A stretch of DNA of 43,320 bases. It comes from an uncultured Phascolarctobacterium sp. (lineage in GTDB: Bacteria; Bacillota; Negativicutes; Acidaminococcales; Acidaminococcaceae). Numbering within the stretch: position 1 is the stretch's first letter; each line of letters begins with the position of its first letter. Positions 1 through 7,918 of this stretch are shown here, in pieces. The DNA is taken from positions 1 to 43,320 of the forward strand of contig CALCHC010000149.1 in NCBI GenBank assembly GCA_937901335.1. The letters are read 5' to 3'. The notes below the pieces were generated by a model. The model searched no databases and was not told the origin of the DNA. It was given only the letters and a program-made list of their open reading frames with translations. The position numbers and the translations under genes are program-made.

Positions 1-1020
1 GTGTTCCGTCAAATTGGCAAACGCTTTACCTTTGGTGGCGATCCTGGCAAAGACCAAAGAGTTTACTACTTCAACATTAAAGAAATTATGGGCAACAAAT
101 ACGGTACTCCCAGTGCTGTCCCGTTCCGTGTTGTTGACAATAACGTAGGTCTCGATATCGATATCGCTATCCGTTGCTTCGGTGAATACAGCTATCGCGT
201 GACTAACCCGATTTTGTTCTACACCAACGTATGTGGTAACGTAGAAGCCGACTACACTCGTGAAGCAATTGATAGCCAACTTAAAACTGAATTGATGACT
301 GCTTTACAACCTGCTTTTGCAAAAATTTCTGCAATGGGTATTCGTTACAGTGCGCTTCCCGGTCACACTATGGAACTGGCAACTGCTCTGAATGATGTGC
401 TGAGCAAAAAATGGAGCGAACTGCGTGGTATCGAAATCGTAAGCTTTGGCGTAAGCAGCGTGAAAGCTAGCGAAGAAGATGAACAAATGATTAAAGAGCT
501 CCAACGCAATGCAGCGTTCCGTAATCCCACCATGGCTGCAGCGCATTTAGTTGGCGCACAAGCAGAAGCAATGAAGGCTGTTGCTGCCAACGAAGGTAAT
601 ATGGGTGCAGCAATGGGCTTTATGGGTATGAATATGGCAAATAATGCTGGTGGTATGAACGCAGGCAATTTGTATGCAATGGGTCAAGCTCAAGCACAAC
701 AAATGCAACAACAAGCTACTCCGCAACCGCAAGTACCTCAAGCTGACGGTTGGAAGTGTGCTTGTGGCGCTGTTAACACTGGCAAGTTCTGTGGCGAATG
801 TGGTAGCGCTAAACCTTCTCCTCAAAACGCAGGTGGTTGGACTTGTGCTTGCGGTGCTGTTAATAAAGGTAAATTCTGTGGTGAATGCGGTGCGAAGAAG
901 CCTGCGAATGCACCTCTTTATAAATGCGATAAATGCGGTTGGGAACCTGCTGACCCTGCAAATCCGCCTCGCTTCTGCCCTGAATGTGGTGACATTTTCA
1001 ATGACGCAGATAAACAATAA
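1..1020 (+). CDS. SPFH-domain protein with three C-terminal zinc ribbons (5' truncated by window)
   Basis: The reading frame is open from the first base, and the visible N-terminus (VFRQIGKRFTFGGDPGKDQ) is internal to the YdjI-like 'virion core/SPFH' family, so the GTG at base 1 is probably an ordinary Val codon and the real start lies to the left. Visible residues 1-180 form the SPFH/band-7 core. A Met/Gln/Ala-rich linker follows (about 190-250), then three Cys4 zinc ribbons starting near residues 251, 280 and 307; the first two are near copies (CACGAVNTGKFCGECG and CACGAVNKGKFCGECG). Family members are membrane-associated scaffold-like proteins whose function is poorly known. The next gene, also a zinc-ribbon protein, starts 17 bases later, so the two are probably co-transcribed and may act together (inference). 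Family call is firm; function is open. Confidence 0.85.
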   Translation: MFRQIGKRFTFGGDPGKDQRVYYFNIKEIMGNKYGTPSAVPFRVVDNNVGLDIDIAIRCFGEYSYRVTNPILFYTNVCGNVEADYTREAIDSQLKTELMTALQPAFAKISAMGIRYSALPGHTMELATALNDVLSKKWSELRGIEIVSFGVSSVKASEEDEQMIKELQRNAAFRNPTMAAAHLVGAQAEAMKAVAANEGNMGAAMGFMGMNMANNAGGMNAGNLYAMGQAQAQQMQQQATPQPQVPQADGWKCACGAVNTGKFCGECGSAKPSPQNAGGWTCACGAVNKGKFCGECGAKKPANAPLYKCDKCGWEPADPANPPRFCPECGDIFNDADKQ

Positions 1021-1037
1021 TTTCTTCGAGGTGTAAA

Positions 1038-2147
1038 ATGGCGGGGAATACTGTAAGTTATAAATGCCCAAGCTGTGGCGCACCCATTGGGTATATTCCT
1101 AGCACTGATACTATTAAGTGCGAGTATTGTGACACAGTTTTTAAAATTGAAACTTTAGATGATATTTACGATAAAGAACAGGCTCAGGCGGCGAAGAATC
1201 GTGCGGCTAAAGAAGCAACTTGGCATACGGAAGAAGCTGGTAGCCAGTGGAGCGAAGAAGAGCTTGCCCATATGCATGCTTTTACTTGTTCCAGTTGCGG
1301 TGCGGAGATTGTATGTGACGAGAACACTATGGCTACGGAATGTTGTTACTGCGGTAATCCAACTATGCTGCCTAGTCGTTTTAGTGGCATGCTCAAGCCT
1401 GACTTTGTAATTCCTTTTAAGAAAACTAAGGAAGAAGCTGTCGCTGCCCTTGAAGAATTCTACAAGGGGAAGAAGCTTTTGCCTGACAAGTTTACTGCTA
1501 ATAATCGTGTGCAGGCGATTCAAGGGATGTATGTGCCTTTTTGGCTATTCAATTCTGATATTAGTGCTAGTGGTGTTTACAAAGCAGAAAATGATATGGT
1601 GGTGACTACTCCTAACGAGATTATCACCACTACTAGCGTGTATTGCTGTGAACGAAGTGGTAGTATGCGTTTTGAGCGCATCCCTGTAGATGGTAGCAAG
1701 AAGATGGATGATAGCTATATGGAAAGTATTGAGCCTTTTGATTATAGCGAGCTTGTTCCCTTTAGTTCTGCATATTTAAGTGGCTTTTTGGCAGATAAGT
1801 ACGATGTTGACGCAGAAGCTGCTGTTGCCCGCGCTGATGAGCGTGTTTGTCGTAGTGCGGAAGGTTGCTTAGAAAATACTGTTACCGGCTATATGCGTTC
1901 TCGCCAAATGGAACCTTGCGCTGTTTTTAAAGAGAACGGTGCTGTGCAGTATGCGATGGTTCCGGTTTGGATACTTACTACTCAATATGAAGGTAAGCCT
2001 TATACTTTTATGATGAACGGTCAAACCGGTCGCTTAGTTGGCAGTTTGCCTGCGGATAAGAACAAGCTGATGATGTATAGTGCAGGTGCATTTATCGCTG
2101 CTTTCGTTGTATTGTACTTGCTTTTGTCCAATACCATTATGAAATAG
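1038..2147 (+). CDS. Zinc-ribbon protein with C-terminal membrane anchor
   Basis: A 369-residue protein. The N-terminus carries a Cys4 ribbon (YKCPSCGAPIG then CEYCD, residues about 8-32) and a second one follows at about 80-107 (FTCSSCGAEI then CCYCGNP). The middle has no motif I recognise, apart from a segment rich in VPFWLF and VPVWILTT repeats typical of large TFIIB-type zinc-ribbon proteins found beside SPFH proteins. One hydrophobic helix near residues 346-364 precedes a very short tail, suggesting a C-terminal anchor with the zinc domains in the cytoplasm. It starts at ATG after a GAGGTG-type ribosome site and sits 17 bases after the SPFH gene and 12 before the TPM gene. The role is unknown; a membrane-bound adaptor working with the SPFH protein is an inference. 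Confidence 0.8.
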   Translation: MAGNTVSYKCPSCGAPIGYIPSTDTIKCEYCDTVFKIETLDDIYDKEQAQAAKNRAAKEATWHTEEAGSQWSEEELAHMHAFTCSSCGAEIVCDENTMATECCYCGNPTMLPSRFSGMLKPDFVIPFKKTKEEAVAALEEFYKGKKLLPDKFTANNRVQAIQGMYVPFWLFNSDISASGVYKAENDMVVTTPNEIITTTSVYCCERSGSMRFERIPVDGSKKMDDSYMESIEPFDYSELVPFSSAYLSGFLADKYDVDAEAAVARADERVCRSAEGCLENTVTGYMRSRQMEPCAVFKENGAVQYAMVPVWILTTQYEGKPYTFMMNGQTGRLVGSLPADKNKLMMYSAGAFIAAFVVLYLLLSNTIMK

Positions 2148-2159
2148 GGAGGATGCAAG

Positions 2160-2915
2160 ATGAAGAAGATATTTTATATTTTGACATTGCTTGCTGCGCT
2201 CCTTATAACGAATGTAGCGTTAGCTGCTTCAAGCTTGGTGGATAATGCTGATTTGCTCAGCCCTCGTCAAGAAAGAGAAGTACTGCAAGTTTTAGAGCAA
2301 GTGGAAAAGGCGCATAATGTGCGTGTGGCAGTTGTGACTATGCCTACTATTGGCAACAGTAGCACAGCAGCCTTTGCCGATAAGCTTGTAGATGATGTGT
2401 ACAATAACGGAGCCAATGGTAATATGGTGCTCTTGCAAGTCATCGATCAACGCAAATGGTACATCAGTACAGATAGCAAGTTGAAAAGTATTACTGGCAG
2501 TAACGATGCCGTAAATTATATGAGTAATGCCTTTGTGCCTTATCTTTCCAAAGGTGATTATCCTAACGCATACAAGGTGTATGCTACCAAAGCAAACGAT
2601 TTGCTGGCGTATTATGCACAAAATGGCAAGCCCGTTAAAAAAGAAAAGCCTTTCCCCAATGAGCCTGCCCTTGTTTTCGCGCTCTTTGGTGCGTTTATCT
2701 TTACTAAATCTGTTCGCAAAAGCTTGATTGATTCAATGAGCAATGTAAATGCTGCTGTTGCGGCAGATGCGTATTTAGACGAGCGCAGTTTTGAATTGAA
2801 AGATAGTAACGATACTTATATGTATAGTAATGTTGTTGCTGTACCTCGTCCGCGCGGTAATGGTCATCACGGTGGAGGAAGTGGTGGTCATGGCGGCGGT
2901 GGTGGAGGGTACTAA
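2160..2915 (+). CDS. TPM-domain protein with signal peptide and Gly-rich tail
   Basis: A 251-residue protein. Residues 1-23 form a signal peptide (hydrophobic core then VALAAS). The TPM domain follows (about 26-155): SSLVDNADLLSPRQEREVL opens it as in YgcG/TPM-phosphatase-like proteins, with the usual VRVAVVTM and QVIDQRKWYIST strands. A second hydrophobic stretch lies at about 168-184, and the C-terminus is a His/Gly-rich tail (GHHGGGSGGHGGGGGGY) typical of the family. This predicts a domain outside the cytoplasmic membrane with a short cytoplasmic or flexible tail. The Gly codons of the tail (GGTGGAGGGT, 2901-2910) double as the ribosome site for the next gene. TPM proteins have been linked to photosystem repair or phosphatase activity elsewhere; here the function is not known. 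Confidence 0.82.
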   Translation: MKKIFYILTLLAALLITNVALAASSLVDNADLLSPRQEREVLQVLEQVEKAHNVRVAVVTMPTIGNSSTAAFADKLVDDVYNNGANGNMVLLQVIDQRKWYISTDSKLKSITGSNDAVNYMSNAFVPYLSKGDYPNAYKVYATKANDLLAYYAQNGKPVKKEKPFPNEPALVFALFGAFIFTKSVRKSLIDSMSNVNAAVAADAYLDERSFELKDSNDTYMYSNVVAVPRPRGNGHHGGGSGGHGGGGGGY

Positions 2916-2916
2916 G

Positions 2917-4533
2917 ATGAGAAAAATACTGCAAAATATTTTTCTTGTCTTGTGCCTGCTTGTGGCAACTTTTTTGCCGTTGAACGTTTTGGCGGCGGAT
3001 AAAGACATTGTCATTTTATATACTAACGATATTCACTGCGCCATTGATGACAACGAAGGTTTAAGTGGTCTTTCCCAATATAAGAAGGACGTTTTACAAA
3101 CTACTCCTTACGTTGCCCTCGTTGATGCAGGGGATGCCATTCAAGGCTCTCCCATTGGAAAGCTTTCCAGTGGCGAAGTATTTACCAATTTGATGAACGC
3201 CATTGGTTATGATTTTGCTATCCCTGGTAATCATGAATATGATTACGGAATGGAGCGTTTCTTGGAATTGGCAAAGAAGCTAGACTGTGGTTACTATAGC
3301 TGTAATTTTTTAGACAAGCGTGGCAAAACGGTTTTACCTGCCTATAAAATTATGAGCTTTGGTGATACTAAGGTTGCCTTTATCGGTGTGACTACTCCTT
3401 CTTCTTTATCCAGCAGTACACCAACCTTTTTCCAAGATGGTAATGGCAAATACATCTACAGTTTTTGCGAAGACTTGACTGGTGCAAAGCTTTACAAGCA
3501 AATTCAAAAGACTGTTGATAAAGTGCGTAGGCAAGTTGATTATGTAGTGCTTGTTGCTCATTTAGGTGTTAATGGTTCCCAAGAGCGTTGGAGTAGCGTA
3601 GCTGTTGCGCAAAATGTTAGTGGCGTTGATGTAATTATTGACGGACACTCTCACGAAGTTAACCCTACTACCATTGTTCAGGATAAACTTGGTAAAGATG
3701 TGCTTATTACTCAAACCGGTACCAAGCTGAAAAATATTGGTCAGCTGACCATTGGCGTAGATGGAAAGGTAAAAACAAAACTTATCAGCGGTTTGCAAAA
3801 CAAAGATACTGATTTGGAAAAAGTAATAGCCCAAGAAAAAGCTGATTTCGAAGAAATTTTAAAGCAACCCTTGGGTGAAGCAGTAGTGCCTTTATACGTG
3901 AATCATCCTGCAACTGGTAAGCGCTTGGTGCGTAATCATGAATGCAATATGGGTAACCTTGTCGCTGATGCCATGCGTAAGGTTTTAAATTCAGACATTG
4001 GCATTATTAATGGTGGCAATATTCGTAAAGATATACCCAAGGGCGTGTTTACCTATAAGGATATTTTGGAAGTACTGCCTTTTGGTAATAGTTGTGCTGT
4101 AAAAGAGTTAAGTGGTCAACAAATTTTAGATGCTCTGGAAATGGGAGCACGCAATCTGCCGAGAGAAACTGGTAGCTTCCTGCACGTATCAGGGCTTACT
4201 TACGAAGTTGAAGCGTCTAAACCTAATACCGTTGTGCTCAACGAGAAAGGTGCTTTCGTAAAAGTAGGTGGTGCTTACCGTGTGCATAATGTACGAGTTG
4301 CAGGTAAGCCTTTAGATTTGGGCAAGCTCTATTCCGTAGCGACCATTACCTATCTTTTGGAAAAGAATGGCGACGGTATGACCATGCTGAAAAATGGCAA
4401 AGTGCTTTTTATTGACGAGAATATGAGTGATGCGGAAATTGTGATTGAATATATCCAAAATCATTTGAACGCACGCGTTGGCGAAGAGTACGCAAATCCC
4501 TTGGGCGAGGGAAGAATAACAATAAAATATTAA
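2917..4533 (+). CDS. Secreted 5'-nucleotidase / UshA-type metallophosphoesterase
   Basis: A bifunctional 5'-nucleotidase-family enzyme (538 residues) that removes phosphate from nucleotides outside the cytoplasmic membrane. I place the start at the ATG at 2917, one base after the TPM stop, because it gives a clean signal peptide (MRKILQNIFLVLCLLVATFL, then VLAAD) and has GGAGGG upstream; a longer frame from 2830 lacks both. The metallophosphatase motifs are complete: YTNDIHC (D-x-H), DAGDAIQG, PGNHEYDYG, VAHLGVNG and DGHSHEV. The C-terminal nucleotide-binding domain has GGNIRKDIPKGVFTYKD and LPFGN. It is the last gene of the four-gene cluster and is followed by a terminator. Length is normal for the family; exact substrate (AMP, UDP-sugar, 2',3'-cyclic nucleotides) cannot be told from the sequence. 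Confidence 0.92.
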   Translation: MRKILQNIFLVLCLLVATFLPLNVLAADKDIVILYTNDIHCAIDDNEGLSGLSQYKKDVLQTTPYVALVDAGDAIQGSPIGKLSSGEVFTNLMNAIGYDFAIPGNHEYDYGMERFLELAKKLDCGYYSCNFLDKRGKTVLPAYKIMSFGDTKVAFIGVTTPSSLSSSTPTFFQDGNGKYIYSFCEDLTGAKLYKQIQKTVDKVRRQVDYVVLVAHLGVNGSQERWSSVAVAQNVSGVDVIIDGHSHEVNPTTIVQDKLGKDVLITQTGTKLKNIGQLTIGVDGKVKTKLISGLQNKDTDLEKVIAQEKADFEEILKQPLGEAVVPLYVNHPATGKRLVRNHECNMGNLVADAMRKVLNSDIGIINGGNIRKDIPKGVFTYKDILEVLPFGNSCAVKELSGQQILDALEMGARNLPRETGSFLHVSGLTYEVEASKPNTVVLNEKGAFVKVGGAYRVHNVRVAGKPLDLGKLYSVATITYLLEKNGDGMTMLKNGKVLFIDENMSDAEIVIEYIQNHLNARVGEEYANPLGEGRITIKY

Positions 4534-4554
4534 TAATTATGGTGAAACGCCAAT

Positions 4555-4590
4555 AAAAAAGGACAAACTCATTTGAGTTTGTCCTTTTTG
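4555..4590. terminator. Bidirectional intrinsic terminator
   Basis: A perfect stem GGACAAACTC/GAGTTTGTCC (4561-4570 with 4575-4584) with loop ATTT is flanked by A6 on the left and T5 on the right, so it can end transcripts of both the nucleotidase gene (+) and the methyltransferase gene (-) that converge here. Confidence 0.9.
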
Positions 4591-4606
4591 TTTCTTATAT
4601 ATTGAT

Positions 4607-5200
4607 TTACTTGTAACCTTTCACGAAATACATAGTATCGTCTTCGTAGGCGTGGATGTTTTGATAGCCACAAGCTTGGAACATTTCGCCAACAAGCTTT
4701 GCTTCCGGCAAGCGGTGTTCTGCAACAATTTCACTTTCCCGGTGGATATTATTGACTGTTGCCCGGGAAATGTCGTGCATTATGATTAAGCTTCCTCCAA
4801 TTTTGAGGGAGCTTTTCATTTTACGTAGGAACTCTTCCTTGCGAGTGTGAAGATGGGGGAAAAAGTTTAAGCAAATTACAACATCGTAGTTTTCGGCAGG
4901 CAGTTCCATTTCAAGAATGTCGCCTACGCAAAAATCAATGTTGTTAAGATTAGCAAACTTCTCTTGCGCTTTGGCTAGCATTTTCTCGGAAAAATCCACT
5001 GCGGTAATTTTTCCCTGTACTCCAACTGCAGCGTGCAGGTAGGGTAGCAGTACACCCGTACCACTGCCAACGTCTAAAACGTTCGCTTCAGCAGGAATAT
5101 CTGCCAGTTCCATAAGCTTTTCCAAGGTTTGTGGATTGGTATTGCGGATGCTGTCCCAATTTTCAGCACAAGTATTAAAAAAATCTACGTCTCTATTCAT
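4607..5200 (-). CDS. Class I SAM-dependent methyltransferase
   Basis: A 197-residue methyltransferase with the whole Rossmann fold: SAM motif I VLDVGSGTGVLLPYL (about 40-54), acidic residue at the end of strand 2 (ITAVDFSEKM), motif GDILEMELP, and motif IV-like YDVVICLNFFPHL. It resembles the Methyltransf_11/25 type that acts on small molecules. It is the last gene of a minus-strand operon after an ECF S-component and a TonB receptor, starting 27 bases beyond the receptor stop with GAGG as ribosome site. The placement suggests that it modifies the imported compound, or a derivative, in the cytoplasm; that is inference. Substrate unknown. It is not closely similar to the other methyltransferase at 7919-8515. 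Confidence 0.88.
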   Translation of the reverse strand: MNRDVDFFNTCAENWDSIRNTNPQTLEKLMELADIPAEANVLDVGSGTGVLLPYLHAAVGVQGKITAVDFSEKMLAKAQEKFANLNNIDFCVGDILEMELPAENYDVVICLNFFPHLHTRKEEFLRKMKSSLKIGGSLIIMHDISRATVNNIHRESEIVAEHRLPEAKLVGEMFQACGYQNIHAYEDDTMYFVKGYK

Positions 5201-5227
5201 AGGGGTAATACCTCAATTTTAGGAAGC

Positions 5228-7228
5228 TTAGAATTTTTGAGTGAAGGTAGCAGTGAAGGCGCGACCTTCCATAGGATATCCATAAACTTCGCAGTAGTTT
5301 TTGTCAAAAAGATTATAGATGGAGAAATTCACGGAAGATTTTTCGTTAAGGTCATAAGTTGCAGAAATGTTATGTACTACATAGCCACCAATTTTTTGAA
5401 CGGTGTAAGGCATGCCCGGATCTGTTGCAGGATAACCTAAGGTTGCTTTTTGACTACTGGTGTAGGTCATATCGTAACGAGCGTGCCATTTACCGTCGTC
5501 ATATTGGTATCCAAGCGCCAAGGTATGACGGGGACGATAATCCAACTCTCCACTTAAACCAACTTTATCTTTAGCGTGTACGCCTTCTTTTTTAGTATGC
5601 ATATTGGTGTAATTCAAGAAGAGGTTAGAAGCATCATCCAGTTTCCAAGTGTTTTCAAGTTCAAAGCCCCACAGTTGCGCTTTATCAATATTGTAAGCAT
5701 TAAAGGGACGTTGGTGAGTGAAGTTTAGATAATCGTTAATATCTTGGTAGAAGGCTGTTGCTTTGCTATAAAGTTTATTGCTGAATTTATGAGCAACGCT
5801 TGCTTCGTAACCCCAACCTTTTTCAGGAGAGAGGGGCATATCTTTTGCAAAGCCGAAGCCTGCATAATGCCAGTAAAATTCTGCCATGGAGGGAGCTCGC
5901 CAAATCCTGTTAACGATAAAGCTTGTGGAAGTGCGTTCATCATTTTTGAAGTGCACGTTCAGTTTGGGAGAAAGTACTTCTTCGCTCATGCTACCTGTAT
6001 TATTTCCAATAACGTTAGCGTCTTTGTCGCCTTCAATTTTATCGTAGCGGAGACCGATGTTAGTTGTCCAACGGTCATCCATTTTCCAACTATCTTCTAC
6101 ATAAGCACCAAGCAAGTCCATTTTTTGAGATGGGTATAAATCACCGCCACCAATTTTAACATTGTACCAACCATAGCCATAACGCAAGCGTTTGTAATCA
6201 ATTCCGTAGCCAAGATAATGTTTGTGGTTCAGTTTGGTACTACCTTTATACATCAAACCATCAGATTTATCCGTAATATTGTAGCGGTCAAAAATTACTT
6301 GTCCGTCAATAACATTATGTTCTCGTTGCTTTTCGTAATTCCTCCAGTAAGTTATACTGTCGCTGCCGTTGGTACGATTAGAGTTCCAACTTACATTGAA
6401 GTTGTTGCGAAAGATTTTAGTATAGGAACAATCACCGGGGAGTTTACCTTGATAGTTGGCAAAACTATCTCCAATAGGCGTAGCGGGATAGCGACTATCA
6501 AAATCGGCAGAGCCGGGAACGTTTTGTACCACAAGACCACGTTTTAATTGTTGATGGTCATATTTTACGCGCAAGGTATCTGTATTATTTAATTCGTAAG
6601 AAAGATTAAAGCCTGCTTGTTCATTATCATAATCACTGTTGCGCAAATAAGCATCTTGTTCAGCTTTGTTAGCGTACATATTTAAAGAGAGCTTGGCGTT
6701 TTGCAAGCCGTAGTTGAAATTGTATTGTCTTCTATCGTTACTGCCTGCAGTAAATTGTAGTTCACCTGCGTTGGCAGATTTTTTTGTGATGATATTTATG
6801 ATGCCACCTTCGGTTTGACCGTGAGCAGCAGATTTAGCGCCTTTGGTAATTTCAATGCGTTCTACCATGCCAAGGGGAATTGCGTTCCAATTAACATATC
6901 CGCCACCCATAACACCACTCATGGATTGTGGAACACCATCTACTAAAACCACATAGTGTCTGGAATCGTGACCACGCATTTTTACACTTAAATCTTCGTT
7001 GCCACCAGAATTAGGACGAGCTTGAATTTGCAACCCTGCAGTAGTGCGTAAAAGTTCTGGCACAGTTTTAGCAGCTCCGATATTTATTTGTTGTGCGTTG
7101 ACAACAGTATCTACATCGCTTGACGCATAGATTACTACATCAGGGAGTGTGAATGTAGGAAGTTCATTTGCATTTACAGGCATTAATCCTAAAAAGATGG
7201 ATGCCAAACTAAAAAAATATCTTTTCAT
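5228..7228 (-). CDS. TonB-dependent outer-membrane receptor (BtuB/siderophore-receptor type)
   Basis: A 666-residue ligand-gated porin. Residues 1-20 form a signal peptide (MKRYFFSLASIFLGLMPVNA). A TonB-box-like stretch (LPDVVIYASS) follows, then the plug domain (about 45-155) with VKMRGHDSRHYVVLVDGVPQ and VERIEITKGAKSAAHGQTEG plus GIINIITKK. The rest is beta-barrel ending with YNLFDKNYCEVYGYPMEGR and a terminal Phe (FTQKF), the BAM-insertion signature. This is direct evidence for an outer membrane in this Firmicute-like genome. Its ATG overlaps the stop of the S-component gene as ATGA, so the two are translationally coupled. Length fits BtuB/CirA-like receptors (600-700). Ligand is uncertain; the ECF neighbour favours a vitamin such as a corrinoid over an iron chelate, but that is inference. 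Confidence 0.93.
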   Translation of the reverse strand: MKRYFFSLASIFLGLMPVNANELPTFTLPDVVIYASSDVDTVVNAQQINIGAAKTVPELLRTTAGLQIQARPNSGGNEDLSVKMRGHDSRHYVVLVDGVPQSMSGVMGGGYVNWNAIPLGMVERIEITKGAKSAAHGQTEGGIINIITKKSANAGELQFTAGSNDRRQYNFNYGLQNAKLSLNMYANKAEQDAYLRNSDYDNEQAGFNLSYELNNTDTLRVKYDHQQLKRGLVVQNVPGSADFDSRYPATPIGDSFANYQGKLPGDCSYTKIFRNNFNVSWNSNRTNGSDSITYWRNYEKQREHNVIDGQVIFDRYNITDKSDGLMYKGSTKLNHKHYLGYGIDYKRLRYGYGWYNVKIGGGDLYPSQKMDLLGAYVEDSWKMDDRWTTNIGLRYDKIEGDKDANVIGNNTGSMSEEVLSPKLNVHFKNDERTSTSFIVNRIWRAPSMAEFYWHYAGFGFAKDMPLSPEKGWGYEASVAHKFSNKLYSKATAFYQDINDYLNFTHQRPFNAYNIDKAQLWGFELENTWKLDDASNLFLNYTNMHTKKEGVHAKDKVGLSGELDYRPRHTLALGYQYDDGKWHARYDMTYTSSQKATLGYPATDPGMPYTVQKIGGYVVHNISATYDLNEKSSVNFSIYNLFDKNYCEVYGYPMEGRAFTATFTQKF

Positions 7229-7746
7229 GATTTATAAACCTCGCTACCAAAAATTTTTTCCAAACGCTTAACCAATGGGGGAATAAATGTGAATTGAGCA
7301 ATAACTCCTGCTATACCAGTCATAAAGGTAGCTGCCACGTAGGTAAGTGGATGCAGGTGAATTCCAAGCATATCAGAAAATAGTAATAGAATAAACGCAG
7401 CACCAAGTCTACCAATGAACATTGCTATGGCGAGAGAAAGATATATATTATAACGTTTTTTATGATATAAGAGACCGGAAACAAGTCCGAACAAAGCAAG
7501 TTCTACAACCATCATGGGCAGTGAGGGGATAAGCGGAGGCATACCTGTCAGTAAGCTGCTAAGCACGGGAGTAAGAGCACCAATGATAAAACCAGGCATC
7601 CAACCCAGAAGCATACCGCCCATAAAAACAGGCAAGTGCATAGGCAAAAAGGTACGACCTCCCATGCCAAAGCTATGAAAGGCAAGGGGGAGCAGCAAAC
7701 CACACGCTATGAACAATGAAGTTAAGATAAGTTTATTAGTACGCAA
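7225..7746 (-). CDS. ECF transporter S component
   Basis: A small, very hydrophobic protein (173 residues from the start I prefer) with about six membrane helices, and the signature of the vitamin-type ECF S-component superfamily: MHLPVFMGGMLLGWMPGFII followed by LTPVLSSLLTGMPP. S components bind the substrate and work with the EcfA/EcfA'/EcfT energizing module, which is not encoded in this window. I choose the TTG at 7746 because GGAG lies 8 bases before it; another TTG at 7770 gives 8 more residues but has no ribosome site. Its stop overlaps the start of the TonB receptor (ATGA). The sequence is reminiscent of the CbrT/HmpT-like group, of which CbrT carries cobalamin, but I see no cobalamin riboswitch in the 170-base leader. 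Substrate unproven. Confidence 0.82.
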   Translation of the reverse strand: MRTNKLILTSLFIACGLLLPLAFHSFGMGGRTFLPMHLPVFMGGMLLGWMPGFIIGALTPVLSSLLTGMPPLIPSLPMMVVELALFGLVSGLLYHKKRYNIYLSLAIAMFIGRLGAAFILLLFSDMLGIHLHPLTYVAATFMTGIAGVIAQFTFIPPLVKRLEKIFGSEVYKS

Positions 7747-7791
7747 AAGGGTAACTCCTATTACAAACAATTTCGTTATTATGACAAGAAA

Positions 7792-7800
7792 ATTATAACA
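7792..7800 (-). promoter_or_regulatory. Extended -10 promoter element for the S-component operon
   Basis: Read on the minus strand the bases give TGTTATAAT, an extended -10 hexamer, about 45 bases upstream of the TTG start. No good -35 is seen (TCTACA at 14-base spacing is poor), as is common with extended -10 promoters. Confidence 0.55.
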
Positions 7801-7879
7801 TTTTATTTTGTTGTAGACCAGTATTTGCCAATTTAGGCACTACACTACCAGATAGAGTAAGAAGCAAAATGAATTGTTA

Positions 7880-7888
7880 TGTTATAAT
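7880..7888 (+). promoter_or_regulatory. Extended -10 promoter for the methyltransferase gene
   Basis: TGTTATAAT (7880-7888) is an extended -10 box, 30 bases before the ATG at 7919. It faces away from the identical element at 7792-7800, so both promoters lie in one divergent region of about 150 bases. Confidence 0.6.
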
Positions 7889-7918
7889 GAAGAAAAGTGA
7901 TTTTCTAAGGAGCGCATC

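Noticed and set aside
674..1036. 120-codon frame overlapping the SPFH C-terminus
   Set aside because: It is the +1 frame of a repetitive Cys/Gly region; the zinc ribbons in the main frame are clearly the coding ones.
7747..7918. Possible cobalamin or other vitamin riboswitch in front of the S-component operon
   Set aside because: The 170-base divergent region has no B12 box, no TPP, FMN or other motif that I recognise, and no extended hairpin set.
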